The position numbers were made by a program, and so were the translations under genes. The notes under the pieces were generated by a model. The model searched no databases, was not told the DNA's origin, and was given only the letters and a program-made list of their open reading frames with translations. Shown piece after piece: positions 8,310 through 17,670 of a DNA stretch of 64,000 bases (the stretch's first letter is position 1; every line of letters begins with the position of its first letter). Source of the DNA: DASSUW01 sp035717845 (GTDB taxonomy: Bacteria; Actinomycetota; Thermoleophilia; Solirubrobacterales; Solirubrobacteraceae); NCBI GenBank assembly GCA_035717845.1, contig DASTIC010000133.1:1-64000 (forward strand), written 5' to 3'.

Positions 8310-8375
8310 ATGTTCGCTTCACGCAGAGTCGCCCGCCGCACCGCCCCGCGCATCGCGCGCCGGCGCGCCGGCTAG
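8310..8375 (+). CDS. Arg-rich micro-protein, 21 aa
   Basis: A short frame with a good GGAGG ribosome site 5 bp before ATG 8310, only 15 bp after the DUF6325-like stop. The 21-residue product begins MFASRRVARRTAPRIARRR, with nine Arg. It resembles the basic N-termini of small SHOCT proteins and could be a truncated one, or a true micro-protein co-translated with the upstream gene. It is too short to assign. Confidence 0.35.
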   Translation: MFASRRVARRTAPRIARRRAG

Positions 8376-8394
8376 ACCCAGCGCTAGTGGTGCG

Positions 8395-8757
8395 TCAGGT
8401 CATCCGGCGCGCCGCCAGGTTGCCGACGAGAACGCCGATCACGGTCACGAGATAGAGCTGGCTGACCACCATCTCCAGGACGGCGAGCGCGCGGCCGACG
8501 GGGTGCGCCGCAGTGAGGTCGCCGAAACCCGTGGTGGTCAGTACGGCGGGGCTGTAGTAAGCGCGCTCGCTCTCGGTGCCGCTCGTCCCGCCCGAGAAGT
8601 AGGGCGTGCTGTCGACGTGGGTCACGACACTGATGATCCAGGTGAACGTGAGGCCGAGCAGGAGGTGGATGGCCAGCGCGCCGGCCACCGCCTGTAGGGT
8701 CGCGCCAACGGGGCCCACGAGCCGCACGATTCCGCGACGCCGCCACGCAAGAGGCCC
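8395..8757 (-). pseudogene. Potassium-channel C-terminal half, 5' end lost
   Basis: The frame encodes two membrane helices flanking a pore loop with selectivity filter TTTGFGD (Ion_trans_2 type; GYGD is usual, GFGD is a known variant). It ends LVTVIGVLVGNLAARRMT. Relatives of this type have four more helices before the pore domain; here the upstream sequence changes abruptly near 8750-8757 into a kinase fragment on the other strand. No ribosome site precedes the possible GTG at 8727. It reads as a truncated channel gene cut by a deletion or rearrangement. A complete two-helix channel lies at 44332. Confidence 0.65.
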
Positions 8758-9601
8758 TGGGATGGGTGCTGGTGGGCACGCGAATCCTCCTCCCGCTGGG
8801 GTTCCTCGCGGCCCTCTGGCAGGCTGAGCTGTTCGCCGCCGCGTCGCGGGGGCGACTGCTCGAGCGACTCGGCACCCGCCCGACGCTGGAGCAGTGGCGC
8901 AACGGTATCGCCGCTGCGCTCGACGACCCGCCGTTGCAGATCGGCTACTGGGACATCGCCTCCGCGAGCTTCCGGGATGCCGACGGCGCCGAGGTCGTGT
9001 CGCCTCCAGCTGGGTCGGGCCGGCGGTCGGTGCCCGCTGATCGCGACGGGGGCCCGTGGCGACGATGACGGTCGACGCCGCGCGGACGGAGGATCCAGAG
9101 CTGGTGCGGGCGGCTGGGGCGGCGACGCTGCTGGCGGTGGAGAACGGCCACCTCGAGGGCGAGCTCCGGGCCTCGCGCGCGCGGATCATCGAAGCCGGGA
9201 GCACCGAGCGCCGGCGCCTGGAGCGCAACCTGCACGACAGCACGCAGCAGCGCCTGTTGGCCATCCGCATCCACCTCGGCCTCGCAGCCGAGCAGTTCGA
9301 CCGCGCAGAGGATCGCGCGACGCTCGAGCGGCTCGGCGCCGACCTCGAGGAGGCCATCGACGATCTTCGCAACGTCGCCCGGGGCCTTTACCCGCAGCTG
9401 CTTGCGAGGTACGGCGTGGCGGAGGCGCTCGCGTCCGTGACCGACGGCGGCTCGCTGACCGTCGACATCAGGGATGCGGGTCTGGCGCGCCATGCCGAGG
9501 GAGTGGAGCTCACCGCCTACTTCTGCTGCCTCGAGGCGCTCCAGAACGCGGCCAAGCACGCCGGCCCCGGTGCGACGGCCGTCGTCCGGCCGCGCGGGTG
9601 A
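8750..9601 (+). pseudogene. NarL-type histidine kinase, truncated at both ends
   Basis: The segment starts inside a kinase (WQAELFAAASRGRLLERLG), has a frame break between about 9000 and 9060, then runs through a HisKA_3 box, ERRRLERNLHDSTQQRL, with the phospho-accepting His, and reaches CLEALQNAAKHAG, the ATPase N box. It ends at 9601 before the G1 and G2 glycine boxes of the ATPase. The membrane sensor domain is missing. With no sensor and no complete ATPase it cannot work as a kinase. It abuts the truncated channel gene head to head at about 8755, so one deletion may have damaged both. Confidence 0.75.
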
Positions 9602-9617
9602 GGTATCGACGCGCCGC

Positions 9618-10094
9618 CTACTGCATACCAAGGAGTGGCGCGAGGAGCTCAGGTGTGAGCGCCGTCGCGTCGACGAAAGCGCCCGCCAGGGGAGTCCCGC
9701 CTGTGCGGGCCACCGCGTCGTCGAGCACCCCGGCCCAGACGTGCTCGATCAGCACGGCGGCAATCGCCGCTCCGGGCTCGAGCGCGGTACCGAGCTGCTC
9801 AACGGCCGCACCCGACATGCCACTGGTCCCGTGGTCGAGCGTTCGCCGGGTCGCTCGGCGCCGCTCCGCGGCGTCCATGCGGAAGCCGAGCAGCGGGGCG
9901 ACGATCCTGCCGGCGCCGTCGCCGCGCACGCCGATGGCGCTGAGCTCGCCCGTCTCGCGGTCCCGGTGAAGGAACAGCGTGTCGAGGATGCGGATCGTGC
10001 CCCCGCTCTCGAGCCGCTCGAGTGCGCCGAGCAGGCCGCCCTCGAAGGAGGCGTCGGCGCCGAAGCCATACACCAGGAGCTGCGCGGGGACCAT
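9618..10094 (-). CDS. DUF6325-like stress protein, second copy
   Basis: 158 residues starting MVPAQLLVYGFGADASFEGG, followed by ALERLESGGTIRILDTLFL and a C-terminal AAVLIEHVWAGVLDDAVART block, the same plan as the protein at 7755. The start at 10094 lies 5 bp after the stop of the DUF2252 gene, so the two are almost certainly co-transcribed and probably translationally linked. Function unknown. The 3' end meets the kinase remnant on the other strand. Confidence 0.7.
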   Translation of the reverse strand: MVPAQLLVYGFGADASFEGGLLGALERLESGGTIRILDTLFLHRDRETGELSAIGVRGDGAGRIVAPLLGFRMDAAERRRATRRTLDHGTSGMSGAAVEQLGTALEPGAAIAAVLIEHVWAGVLDDAVARTGGTPLAGAFVDATALTPELLAPLLGMQ

Positions 10095-10099
10095 GGACG

Positions 10100-11545
10100 T
10101 CAGATGTCCGTTCGCGCGCCGATGACGCCGGACTCGACCGCGTCGGCCAGCGCGCGGAAGTCGCGCTCGTTCTGGTCCGCGTACGCTGCCGCGAACTCGG
10201 CGAGGGCGCGGTCGAACGCGTCGCCGGAGCCGAGGTACGACGCGATCGCGATCCGGTCGCCGGAGCGCGCGTGCGCCCGAGCGAGCGTCCAGCCGCACAG
10301 CTCCCCATACGCGGCGGCCACGGACGGTCGCATCCTCTCCAGGTCGCCCGACAGCTTCCGGTCCCACAGCTGCCGGACGTAGAAGTCCCGCTGCTCGCCG
10401 TCAAGGCCCTTGACGCGCAGCCACCCGAGGAAGATGTCGCTCGACGCCTGCATCAGCCGCTGGCCCTCGACAACACGCTGGCCCTGGTTCTTCTGGTGCG
10501 CGTCGCCGACGAACGGCTCCAGGACCGACGGCTGTGCCTCCTTGACCTGGAGGAAGAGCGGGTCCTGATCGTCGCGGCCGAGCAGCAGGACGATCCAGGC
10601 CCGCGTCCCGACGCTTCCCACGCCGACGACCTTGCGCGCCAAATGCTCGTACCGGAACCCGTCGAGCAGCCGCTGGCGATCGGCGGCGAGGCTGGTCCGG
10701 TAGGCGCGCAGCATCTCCCGGACCTCATCCTCGATGGCCGTCGCCTCAAGCGCGGGAGCAAGCTCCTCGATGGGCGTGATGAGCGGCGGGTCGCTGACGA
10801 TGCGCTGCCTGCCGTCCACGACGTGCGTCAGCTTCGCAAACGCCAGCAGGCTGTCCTTGGCGCGCGCCTTCTCCACCCGTGACGCGAAGGTCGTCTTGAC
10901 CTTGCCGTCGACGCGCTGCCCGACGCTCTCGAGGATGCCGGCGGCATCCATCCGGGCGTACCACACGTCGAGCGACCGCATGGAGGCGAAGCGCCGCATC
11001 GCCGCGCGGTAGGACCGGACGGTCCCCAGCACGGCGGCGCGGCGGGCCGCGTCCTTGAAGCCGAGATCGCGACCCGCGATCTCGACACTGGCGGCGAGTC
11101 GTTTGACGTCCCACTCCCAAGGACCGGGGTGCGTCTCGTCGAAGTCGTTGATGTCGAACACGAGGGCGCGCTCGGGCGACGCGAAGCCGCCGAAGTTCGA
11201 CAGGTGCGCGTCGCCGCACAGCTGCACCGAGATCCCCGACCGCGGGGTGTCGCCCAGGTCCCCGGCCATCACGGCGGCTGAGCCACGGAAGAACGTGAAC
11301 GGCGAGACGAGCATGCGCCCATAGCGGATCGGGACCAGCTCGGGCACGCGGGTCGCCGCCTGCGCTTCGAGGACCGCGACGGGATCCTCCCGCGCCGCGG
11401 GCGCCCACTCGGCGTGACTGGAGCGGGGTACCTCCGCGCGGGCCGCCCTGCCGCGCGCCGCCCGCTCGGCGGGAGAGCGGGGAGGCGTAGCCGCAATGCG
11501 GCGCCGCGAGCGGCCGTCCCTCGCGCTTCCGACCCTCGTGTTCAT
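10100..11545 (-). CDS. DUF2252 family protein
   Basis: 481 residues, near the usual length for the family. It has VQLCGDAHLSNFG and VFDINDFDETHPGPWEWD, two conserved acidic blocks that resemble the catalytic and metal-binding loops of aminoglycoside-phosphotransferase-like kinases, then VVGVGSVGTRAWIVLL and VVEGQRLMQASSDIFLGW. The biochemical role of DUF2252 is not established; a phosphotransferase activity is only inferred from the fold. It heads a two-gene operon with the DUF6325-like gene at 9618. A paralogue of similar length lies at 45689-47158. The N-terminal 40 residues are basic and low in complexity, and the start at 11545 is not certain. Confidence 0.9.
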   Translation of the reverse strand: MNTRVGSARDGRSRRRIAATPPRSPAERAARGRAARAEVPRSSHAEWAPAAREDPVAVLEAQAATRVPELVPIRYGRMLVSPFTFFRGSAAVMAGDLGDTPRSGISVQLCGDAHLSNFGGFASPERALVFDINDFDETHPGPWEWDVKRLAASVEIAGRDLGFKDAARRAAVLGTVRSYRAAMRRFASMRSLDVWYARMDAAGILESVGQRVDGKVKTTFASRVEKARAKDSLLAFAKLTHVVDGRQRIVSDPPLITPIEELAPALEATAIEDEVREMLRAYRTSLAADRQRLLDGFRYEHLARKVVGVGSVGTRAWIVLLLGRDDQDPLFLQVKEAQPSVLEPFVGDAHQKNQGQRVVEGQRLMQASSDIFLGWLRVKGLDGEQRDFYVRQLWDRKLSGDLERMRPSVAAAYGELCGWTLARAHARSGDRIAIASYLGSGDAFDRALAEFAAAYADQNERDFRALADAVESGVIGARTDI

Positions 11546-11641
11546 GTCAACGTCTCGTGCCGTGGGCGCTCAGGCTCCCAACCGGGAGCTCGAGTAGACA
11601 AGGAGGCGCACCGGTCGCTTTCCCCGGTGCCGGCACGAGTC

Positions 11642-12322
11642 TCAGGCGTCGGGAGGCTCGTCGGGGTGGCGCTGGGCGAGGTAGATGAGCGCCGCCTTCA
11701 CCCGCCGGCTGACATCCTCGGCGGTACTCAGCCCGAGCTTGAGGAAGATCGCGTTGATGTGCTTCTCGACCGCCCGCTTGGTCAACACGAGCTTGTCGGC
11801 GATCGCCTGGTTGCTCTTGCCCTGCGCGATCTCACTGAGGATCTCCAGCTCGCGCTGGGTGAGCTCAGCCAGCGGCGACGCCTCGGCCCGCACCCGCGCC
11901 GCGATCAGCGCCTCGACCACCTTGGGATCGACCACCGATCCGCCGGTCGCGACCGCGTCAAGCGCCGCGACCAGCTGCCCGCGGTCGTGCAGGCGCTCCT
12001 TGAGCAGATAGGCGCGCCGGTCCGAGCCGCCCTCCAGCAGCGCCAGCCCGTAACGCGGATCGGCGTACTGGCTGACCACGACCACGCCCATCTCGGGATG
12101 GGTGACCCGCAGCCGGTTGGCCACCATGATCCCCTCCTCGTCACCGGACGGAGGCATACGGATGTCGGTCAGGACGACGTCCGGCCGTTCGGCCTCGATC
12201 GCGGCGAGGAGGCTCTCGCCGTCCTCGCAGATCGCTACCAGCGCGATTCGCGGATCTTGCGCCAGCACGTGCGTGATCGCCTCGCGAACGAGGTAACTGT
12301 CATCAGCGAAGACAACCCGCAT
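11642..12322 (-). CDS. NarL/FixJ-type response regulator
   Basis: 226 residues from ATG 12322: an N-terminal receiver (FADDSYLVREA, phospho-acceptor Asp in VLTDIRMPPS, conserved Lys in AYLLKERL) and a C-terminal LuxR-type helix-turn-helix (LTQRELEILSEIAQGKSNQ, AIADKLVLTKRAVEKHINAI). It is divergent from the histidine kinase at 12466, 143 bp away, and is almost certainly its partner. An upstream in-frame GTG at 12355 would add 11 residues; neither start has a clear ribosome site. As a DNA-binding regulator that binds dyads it is one candidate, among others in the genome, for the factor that binds the GATGTG box; nothing in the sequence links them directly. Confidence 0.92.
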   Translation of the reverse strand: MRVVFADDSYLVREAITHVLAQDPRIALVAICEDGESLLAAIEAERPDVVLTDIRMPPSGDEEGIMVANRLRVTHPEMGVVVVSQYADPRYGLALLEGGSDRRAYLLKERLHDRGQLVAALDAVATGGSVVDPKVVEALIAARVRAEASPLAELTQRELEILSEIAQGKSNQAIADKLVLTKRAVEKHINAIFLKLGLSTAEDVSRRVKAALIYLAQRHPDEPPDA

Positions 12323-12425
12323 AGGTGCCGGTCCGGCGGACGGAGAGTCGGTCACGCCGGATCGACTATCCCCCGGATGCGGAGCGCCGTCAACCAAGCG
12401 GGCGCGAAACGCATTGATCATCGAC

Positions 12426-12454
12426 GTGACAGCCAAGTCCTGCGGCGGTACCGT
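12426..12454 (+). promoter_or_regulatory. Promoter of histidine kinase gene
   Basis: GTGACA at 12426-12431 and TACCGT at 12449-12454 are separated by 17 bp, a standard vegetative arrangement. The start ATG follows 11 bp after the -10 hexamer, so the leader would be very short and lacks a ribosome site. Confidence 0.45.
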
Positions 12455-12465
12455 CGTAAAAGCAT

Positions 12466-14298
12466 ATGGTCACGGCCGGAACCCCCGAGATGCTCGGCCG
12501 CACGGCCGACAAGGGACCGAGGAGGGGTGCGCTGGCAGCGCTGGCCCTCGCCGGTGCGCTGTTGGCGGGCGGCGTCGTGGCCGTCTCGCTGGCCGGTGCG
12601 CCGCCGGAAGACCGGGTGACGACGGCGGTGGTGTTCGGGCTCCTCGTCGCCGCGCCGATCCTCGTCGGGCTCGTGGCCTGGCGGATGCACGCGGACGATC
12701 GCTTCGCCCGCCTGCTCGTCGTCGCGGGCGCGACCTTCTCCCTGACCGCGCTGTCGCAATCGGGCAACGACGTGCTCTACAGCGTCGGGCGGATCGCGGG
12801 CTGGCTTGTCGTTCCTGTGCTGCTGTTTCTCATGCTGTCGTTCCCGTCCGGCCGCTTGACCGCGCGCCGGGACCGCCGCCTGATCACGGCCGTCGGCGCG
12901 CTCGCGCTCACGCTCTACCTCCCGACGGCGCTGATCGTCCGCCACTTCCCGGAGCCGTCGCCGTGGGCGCGCTGCGGCGTCGACTGCCCTGAGAACGCGT
13001 TCGCGGTCGTCCACGTCGATCCAGGGTTCGTCGACACCATCATCCGCCCAGGGCGGGAGGTGCTGATCGTGATCGCCCTGATCGCTGTGGCGGCCGTGCT
13101 CGCCGACCGGACGCGACGCTCTGGCCCGCTCCTGCGTCGCGCGATCACGCCGGTTCTCGTGGTCGCCGGCGCGCAGGTCGTCACCTTCGCCGCCTACCAG
13201 TGGAGCCGTCGCTCGGGAACCGTACCGGCGACCGTGGACCTACTCGGCTGGCTCTGGCTGCTCAGCCTTCCCGCGGTTGCGCTGAGCTTCGCCGCCGGAC
13301 TCGTCAACCGACGGCTGCGGGTCGCCTCCGTGCTGCAGGACCTCACGCTGCGGCTACGCGCCCCAGCCACCGCCGCCGAGCTGCGGAGCCGCCTCGCGGA
13401 CGCGCTCGAGGACCCGTCGCTGCGAATCGTCTACTGGCTGCCGGGGGTCCCGGGACGATGGGTGGACGAGAGCGGCTGGCCGGTGCGGGCGCCCGAGCGC
13501 GAACCTGGAGGCGTCGTCACCAACGTCGTCACCGACGGCCGACGCGTGGCGGCCGTGATCCACGATTCGGCGCTCGCCACGGACGCCGCACTGATCGGGG
13601 CGGCGGCGGCGTACGGGCTCGTGGTCCTCGAGAACACGCGCCTGATCGGCGAGCTGCGCTCGTCGCTGGAGCGGCTGTCGGAGTCCGAGTCGCGAGGCGC
13701 GACGGCGGCGAGAGGCGAACGTGAGCGGATCGAACGCGACCTCCACGACGGCGCGCAACAACGCCTCGTCGCGCTGCGCGTCAGGCTGGCGCTGCTCGCC
13801 GAAAGCGTCAACGGCGACTCCGCGGACCATGCCGTGGAGTTCAACGAGCTGGGACGGCAGATCGAGATGACGATCGACGAGGTGCGGTCGCTCGCCCACG
13901 AGCCGTACCCGGACCTGCTCGCGCGTGAGGGTCTCGACGCCGCCCTGCGGGCGGCAGCGACGGCGGCCCCGATACGGACCACGGTCGTCGGCGACCGGAT
14001 CGGCCGCTTCGCGCAGGCCGTCGAGACCACCGTCTACTTCTCGTGCCTGGAGGCGGTGCAGAACGCCGTCAAGCATGCGCACGGCGCGACGCGCATCACC
14101 ATCCGGCTGAGCGCCGGTGAGCAGCTCCGGTTCGAGGTCTGCGACGACGGGCCCGGCCTTGCGGGCGAGGCGCCCGCCCCCGGCCTCGGGCTCGCGAACA
14201 TCAACGATCGGCTCGCGTCGGTGGGCGGACGGCTCACGATCGCCTCACCCTCCGGCCTCGGCACCCGCGTCGTCGGCACCATCCCGATCGTCCGGTGA
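12466..14298 (+). CDS. Membrane sensor histidine kinase, NarL type
   Basis: 610 residues. Roughly residues 20-290 hold six to eight membrane helices forming the sensor region, with a periplasmic-looking segment containing CGVDC. A linker follows, then the HisKA_3 box ERIERDLHDGAQQRL with the phospho-His near residue 427, and a C-terminal HATPase_c domain (N box CLEAVQNAVKHA, G1 CDDGPGLAG, G2 GLGLANIND). It would autophosphorylate and signal to the divergent response regulator at 11642. The PAS protein at 14298 overlaps its stop codon and may be an accessory sensor. The signal is unknown. Confidence 0.93.
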   Translation: MVTAGTPEMLGRTADKGPRRGALAALALAGALLAGGVVAVSLAGAPPEDRVTTAVVFGLLVAAPILVGLVAWRMHADDRFARLLVVAGATFSLTALSQSGNDVLYSVGRIAGWLVVPVLLFLMLSFPSGRLTARRDRRLITAVGALALTLYLPTALIVRHFPEPSPWARCGVDCPENAFAVVHVDPGFVDTIIRPGREVLIVIALIAVAAVLADRTRRSGPLLRRAITPVLVVAGAQVVTFAAYQWSRRSGTVPATVDLLGWLWLLSLPAVALSFAAGLVNRRLRVASVLQDLTLRLRAPATAAELRSRLADALEDPSLRIVYWLPGVPGRWVDESGWPVRAPEREPGGVVTNVVTDGRRVAAVIHDSALATDAALIGAAAAYGLVVLENTRLIGELRSSLERLSESESRGATAARGERERIERDLHDGAQQRLVALRVRLALLAESVNGDSADHAVEFNELGRQIEMTIDEVRSLAHEPYPDLLAREGLDAALRAAATAAPIRTTVVGDRIGRFAQAVETTVYFSCLEAVQNAVKHAHGATRITIRLSAGEQLRFEVCDDGPGLAGEAPAPGLGLANINDRLASVGGRLTIASPSGLGTRVVGTIPIVR

Positions 14299-15494
14299 TG
14301 AAGCTCGGCGTCATGAAACGCCTGCGTACCCGGCGTCCCCGATCGTGGGGTCACGGCACGAGAGAGTGGGACCCCGTCGTCGCGGCGGCTCTCTACGAGG
14401 AGCTCCCCGCCGGGATCGTCGCGTGCGGTCGCGAGGGCGCCAACCTCGTGTTCAACCGGCGAGCGCGCGAGCTGTTCGAGGGAACCGGGGAAGCACTCGA
14501 CCCGGACGACTGCGCGGAGCGCTTCGGGCTCTACACCGCCGAGGGCGATCGGCAGCTTCGCACGGATGAGATCCCGCTGCAGCGCGCCCTCCGCGGGGAG
14601 CAGATTCGCGATGTGGTGCTCACGGTCCGCCCGCGCCGCGGATCGCCCCGGCTGGTCAGCGTCAGCGGCGGCCCGGTCACCGGGAGAGCCGGGCCACAGC
14701 TGGGGGCGGTAGTTGTCATCCATGACGTGACAGCGCGTCTGGCGAGGGAGGACGAGCTCCGCTTCCGGAGTGCCATCGCCGACCATGTAGCCGAGGCCGT
14801 CATCCTGAGCGATGCCGCCGACGGGGAGATCCTCTACGCCAATCGAACCGCCGGCGTGATGTTCGGGTACCTCCCTGACGAACTCGTGGGCGAGCCGATC
14901 GCCAAGCTCAGCGCGCCGATCGATGGACCACCGCCCGCGAGGCTGGCGGAGATGCTCCACAGCCTCGAGCGCGACGGCGTCTGGACCGGCGAGGTGGAGC
15001 AGCTACGCAAGGACGGCGGGCGACTGTGGTGCTCGGTCAGCGTGTCGGCCTTCGAGCACCCCGGGCGTGGGACGGTGTGGACGTCGGTCCACACCGACGT
15101 GACGGCGCGCCGAGCCGCCGACGAAGCGCTGCGCACGGCCGACGAGCGCTTCCGCCGGTTGTTCGAGGACAGCCCGGTCGGGATCGCGCTCGTCAGCGCC
15201 GAGTTACAGCTCATCGACGCGAACCCCGCCCTGTGCGCGATCACCGGCTTCGATCGCGGCGAGCTGGTGGGAAGGCGCCTCGAGGACATCGCCCACCCCG
15301 ACGACGCGCCGGACAAGCTCGAGCTGGCGCGCCGGGCACTCACGGGCGAGATCCCGCAGTACCGGGCCGAGTCGCGCTTCATCACGAAGCGCGGCGACGT
15401 CGTGAACGTCGCCCGCACGGTCACCGTGGTGCGAGGGCCCGACCACCGGCCCGCCGGCGGTCTCGTGATCGTGGACCCGATCGCCGGCAACTGA
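14298..15494 (+). CDS. PAS-domain protein without output domain
   Basis: 398 residues with three PAS-type segments: about 30-150 (EELPAGIVACGREGANLVFN), 155-275 (AEAVILSDAADGEILYAN) and 280-398 (DSPVGIALVSAELQLIDANP), two of them followed by the PAC-like HDVTARLA and HTDVTARRA. No kinase, cyclase, EAL or DNA-binding domain follows; the protein ends soon after the third PAS. The start overlaps the stop of the kinase gene (GTGATGA; GTG 14295 is an alternative), so the two are translationally coupled. It may act as a co-sensor or scaffold for that kinase. Whether the output domain has been lost or never existed cannot be told from this sequence. Confidence 0.88.
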   Translation: MKLGVMKRLRTRRPRSWGHGTREWDPVVAAALYEELPAGIVACGREGANLVFNRRARELFEGTGEALDPDDCAERFGLYTAEGDRQLRTDEIPLQRALRGEQIRDVVLTVRPRRGSPRLVSVSGGPVTGRAGPQLGAVVVIHDVTARLAREDELRFRSAIADHVAEAVILSDAADGEILYANRTAGVMFGYLPDELVGEPIAKLSAPIDGPPPARLAEMLHSLERDGVWTGEVEQLRKDGGRLWCSVSVSAFEHPGRGTVWTSVHTDVTARRAADEALRTADERFRRLFEDSPVGIALVSAELQLIDANPALCAITGFDRGELVGRRLEDIAHPDDAPDKLELARRALTGEIPQYRAESRFITKRGDVVNVARTVTVVRGPDHRPAGGLVIVDPIAGN

Positions 15495-15597
15495 AGAACC
15501 GCGCCGCAAGCTCGTCGGCGTGCACGCACCACACGGCCTTGACGGGCGCACCCGGTTGCGCCGCTGGCGAAGCGGATGGGAGAGTGAGACCCGTCCC

Positions 15598-17655
15598 ATG
15601 ACGCTCGCACGCGACGCGCCACGCCCGCCGACGTACGGTGCCCCGGTGAAATGGGAGCCGGCGACGCCGCGGCTCGGCCTCATGCGGACGGTCGTCTCGT
15701 GGGTGGTGGCCGCGGCGTCGGTCGCCGTGGCGGCGTGGCTCGTGCCCGGCGTGGCGCTCGAGGCGGCGGGCTCGGCCCTGGTTGTCGCCGCGGTCATCGC
15801 CGTCTTCAACGCCGTGCTGCCGCCGATCCTCGCGGCCCTCCGGCTTCCGTTCATGCTCGCGCTGGGCTTCGTGCTGGTGCTCGTGGCCGACGCGCTCATC
15901 CTGAGGCTCGCTCACGCGCTGCTGCCCGACGAGATCCGCGTCGACTCGTTCGGCGATGCGCTGCTGGCCTCGCTGATCATCTCGGGGGCGAGCGTCGTGC
16001 TGCAGACGGTCCTCGGCACCAACGACGAGGACCAGTACTCGCTGCGCGTCATCCGGCGGATCGCCAGGCGCCAGGGCGCGATCGCGCGCACCGACGTGCC
16101 CGGGATCATCTTCCTCGAGATCGACGGGCTCGCGCTGCCGGTGATGCGGGATGCGATGCGCGACGGCGCGGCGCCGGTCATGGCGAGCTGGATCGCCGAC
16201 GACGGCTACCGGCTCGCCGAGTGGGAGACGGATCTGTCGTCGCAGACCGGCGCCAGCCAAGCCGGCATCCTGCTCGGATCCAACGAGGACATCCCGGCGT
16301 TCCGGTGGGTGGAGAAGGAGGCCGGCCTCATGCTCGTGTGCTCTTCGCCGGCCGATTGCGCGGAGATCGAGCGCCGGCATGCGACCGGCGTCGGGCTGCT
16401 CATCGGCGGTGGCGCGAGCCGCGGGAACCTCCTCTCCGGCGAAGCCGAGGAGGTCATCCTCACCGTCAGCCGGGCCGAGGCCGAGAAGCGGGCGAACCCC
16501 GGCTACCGGGCGTTCCTGGCCAACGGCTTCAACGTCACGCGCGCGCTCGTGCTGTTCGTGTGGGAGATCGCGCTGGAGCTGACGGCGGCGGCTCGGGCCA
16601 AGCGCCGCGACGTCCGCCCCCGCGGCCATCGGGGCGGGATCTACCCGCTGATGCGCGGGGCCATGTGCATCATCGTCCGCGACCTGGTCGTCTTCGGTGT
16701 CCTCGGGGACATGATGCGCGGGCGCCCGGCCGTGTACGCGACGTTCGCCAGCTACGACGAGGTCGCCCACCACTCGGGGCTTGAGCGGGCCGACACGATG
16801 GAGGCCCTGCGCAAGCTCGACCAGCAGTTCGGCCGCATCGCCCGCGCGCGGCGGTACGCGCCGCGGCCGTACGAGATCGTCGTGCTCTCCGACCATGGTC
16901 AGACGCAGGGCGCCACGTTCAAGCAGCGCCACGGCTACGGGCTCGACGAGCTTGTCGAGCGGTCGCTCGAGGAAGGCAAGGTCGCCGGCTACGCGGGCGG
17001 CGACGAGCAGAACGCAATGGTCAAGACCGCCGTCGAGGAGGCGACCGGCCGGGCCGACTCCGAGAAGACGAAGACGAAGCGGCCCAAGAACGACGTCTCC
17101 GACCGTCAGGTCGTGGTGCTCGGCTCGGGCAATCTCGGGCTCGTGTACCTGATGGAGGTCGGCCGCCGGCTCACGCTCGAGGAGCTCGAGGAGCGCCATC
17201 CGCGGCTGATCCCTGCGCTGCGGGCGCATCCCCATATCGGCTGGCTGCTGGTCCGCTCCGGCGAGCACGGCGCCGTCGTGCTCGGCCCGCGGGGCGCGAG
17301 CTACCTCGACGAGGGCCGCGTCGAGGGCGAGGATCCGCTGGCGCCGTTCTCGCCCACCGCGGCGGTGCACCTGCGGCGGACCGACGGCTTCGCCCATGTC
17401 GCGGACATCATGATCGGCAGCTTCTACGACCCCATGATCGACGAGGGCTGTGCGTTCGAGGAGCTGATCTCCTTCCACGGCGGGCTGGGAGGGCCGCAGA
17501 CCCGCCCGTTCATCCTGGCCCCGCCACACCTCCCGCTTCCCACCGAGCCGATCATCGGCGCCGCGGCCGTGCACGCCCTGCTGTCGGGCTGGCGGGCGAC
17601 GTTGCAGGGGGCAGCCCCCGTGACGGAGCGGCCCGCCGATGTCGCCAGGACCTGA
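15598..17655 (+). CDS. Holin-like membrane domain fused to alkaline-phosphatase-superfamily domain
   Basis: 685 residues from ATG 15598. Residues about 25-140 hold four helices of the Phage_holin_4_2 type (TVVSWVVAAASVAVAAWLVP, FNAVLPPILAALRLPFMLAL). After a linker, a large soluble domain of the alkaline phosphatase/phosphodiesterase superfamily follows, with IIFLEIDGLALPVM carrying the first metal-binding Asp, the nucleophile region DLSSQTGASQAG, AVYATFASYDEVAHHSG and VVLSDHGQTQGATF. The metal-binding Asp and His residues look intact. This fusion is known in actinobacteria; substrate and role are unknown. The active site may face the cytoplasm or the outside, and the sequence does not decide. 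The 3' end converges on the SHOCT gene. Confidence 0.85.
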   Translation: MTLARDAPRPPTYGAPVKWEPATPRLGLMRTVVSWVVAAASVAVAAWLVPGVALEAAGSALVVAAVIAVFNAVLPPILAALRLPFMLALGFVLVLVADALILRLAHALLPDEIRVDSFGDALLASLIISGASVVLQTVLGTNDEDQYSLRVIRRIARRQGAIARTDVPGIIFLEIDGLALPVMRDAMRDGAAPVMASWIADDGYRLAEWETDLSSQTGASQAGILLGSNEDIPAFRWVEKEAGLMLVCSSPADCAEIERRHATGVGLLIGGGASRGNLLSGEAEEVILTVSRAEAEKRANPGYRAFLANGFNVTRALVLFVWEIALELTAAARAKRRDVRPRGHRGGIYPLMRGAMCIIVRDLVVFGVLGDMMRGRPAVYATFASYDEVAHHSGLERADTMEALRKLDQQFGRIARARRYAPRPYEIVVLSDHGQTQGATFKQRHGYGLDELVERSLEEGKVAGYAGGDEQNAMVKTAVEEATGRADSEKTKTKRPKNDVSDRQVVVLGSGNLGLVYLMEVGRRLTLEELEERHPRLIPALRAHPHIGWLLVRSGEHGAVVLGPRGASYLDEGRVEGEDPLAPFSPTAAVHLRRTDGFAHVADIMIGSFYDPMIDEGCAFEELISFHGGLGGPQTRPFILAPPHLPLPTEPIIGAAAVHALLSGWRATLQGAAPVTERPADVART

Positions 17656-17670
17656 GCAACATCTCCTTGG

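Noticed and set aside
15421..17574. Long reverse open frame of about 700 codons
   Set aside because: A shadow of the holin-phosphatase fusion on the forward strand; composition is that of an antisense frame.
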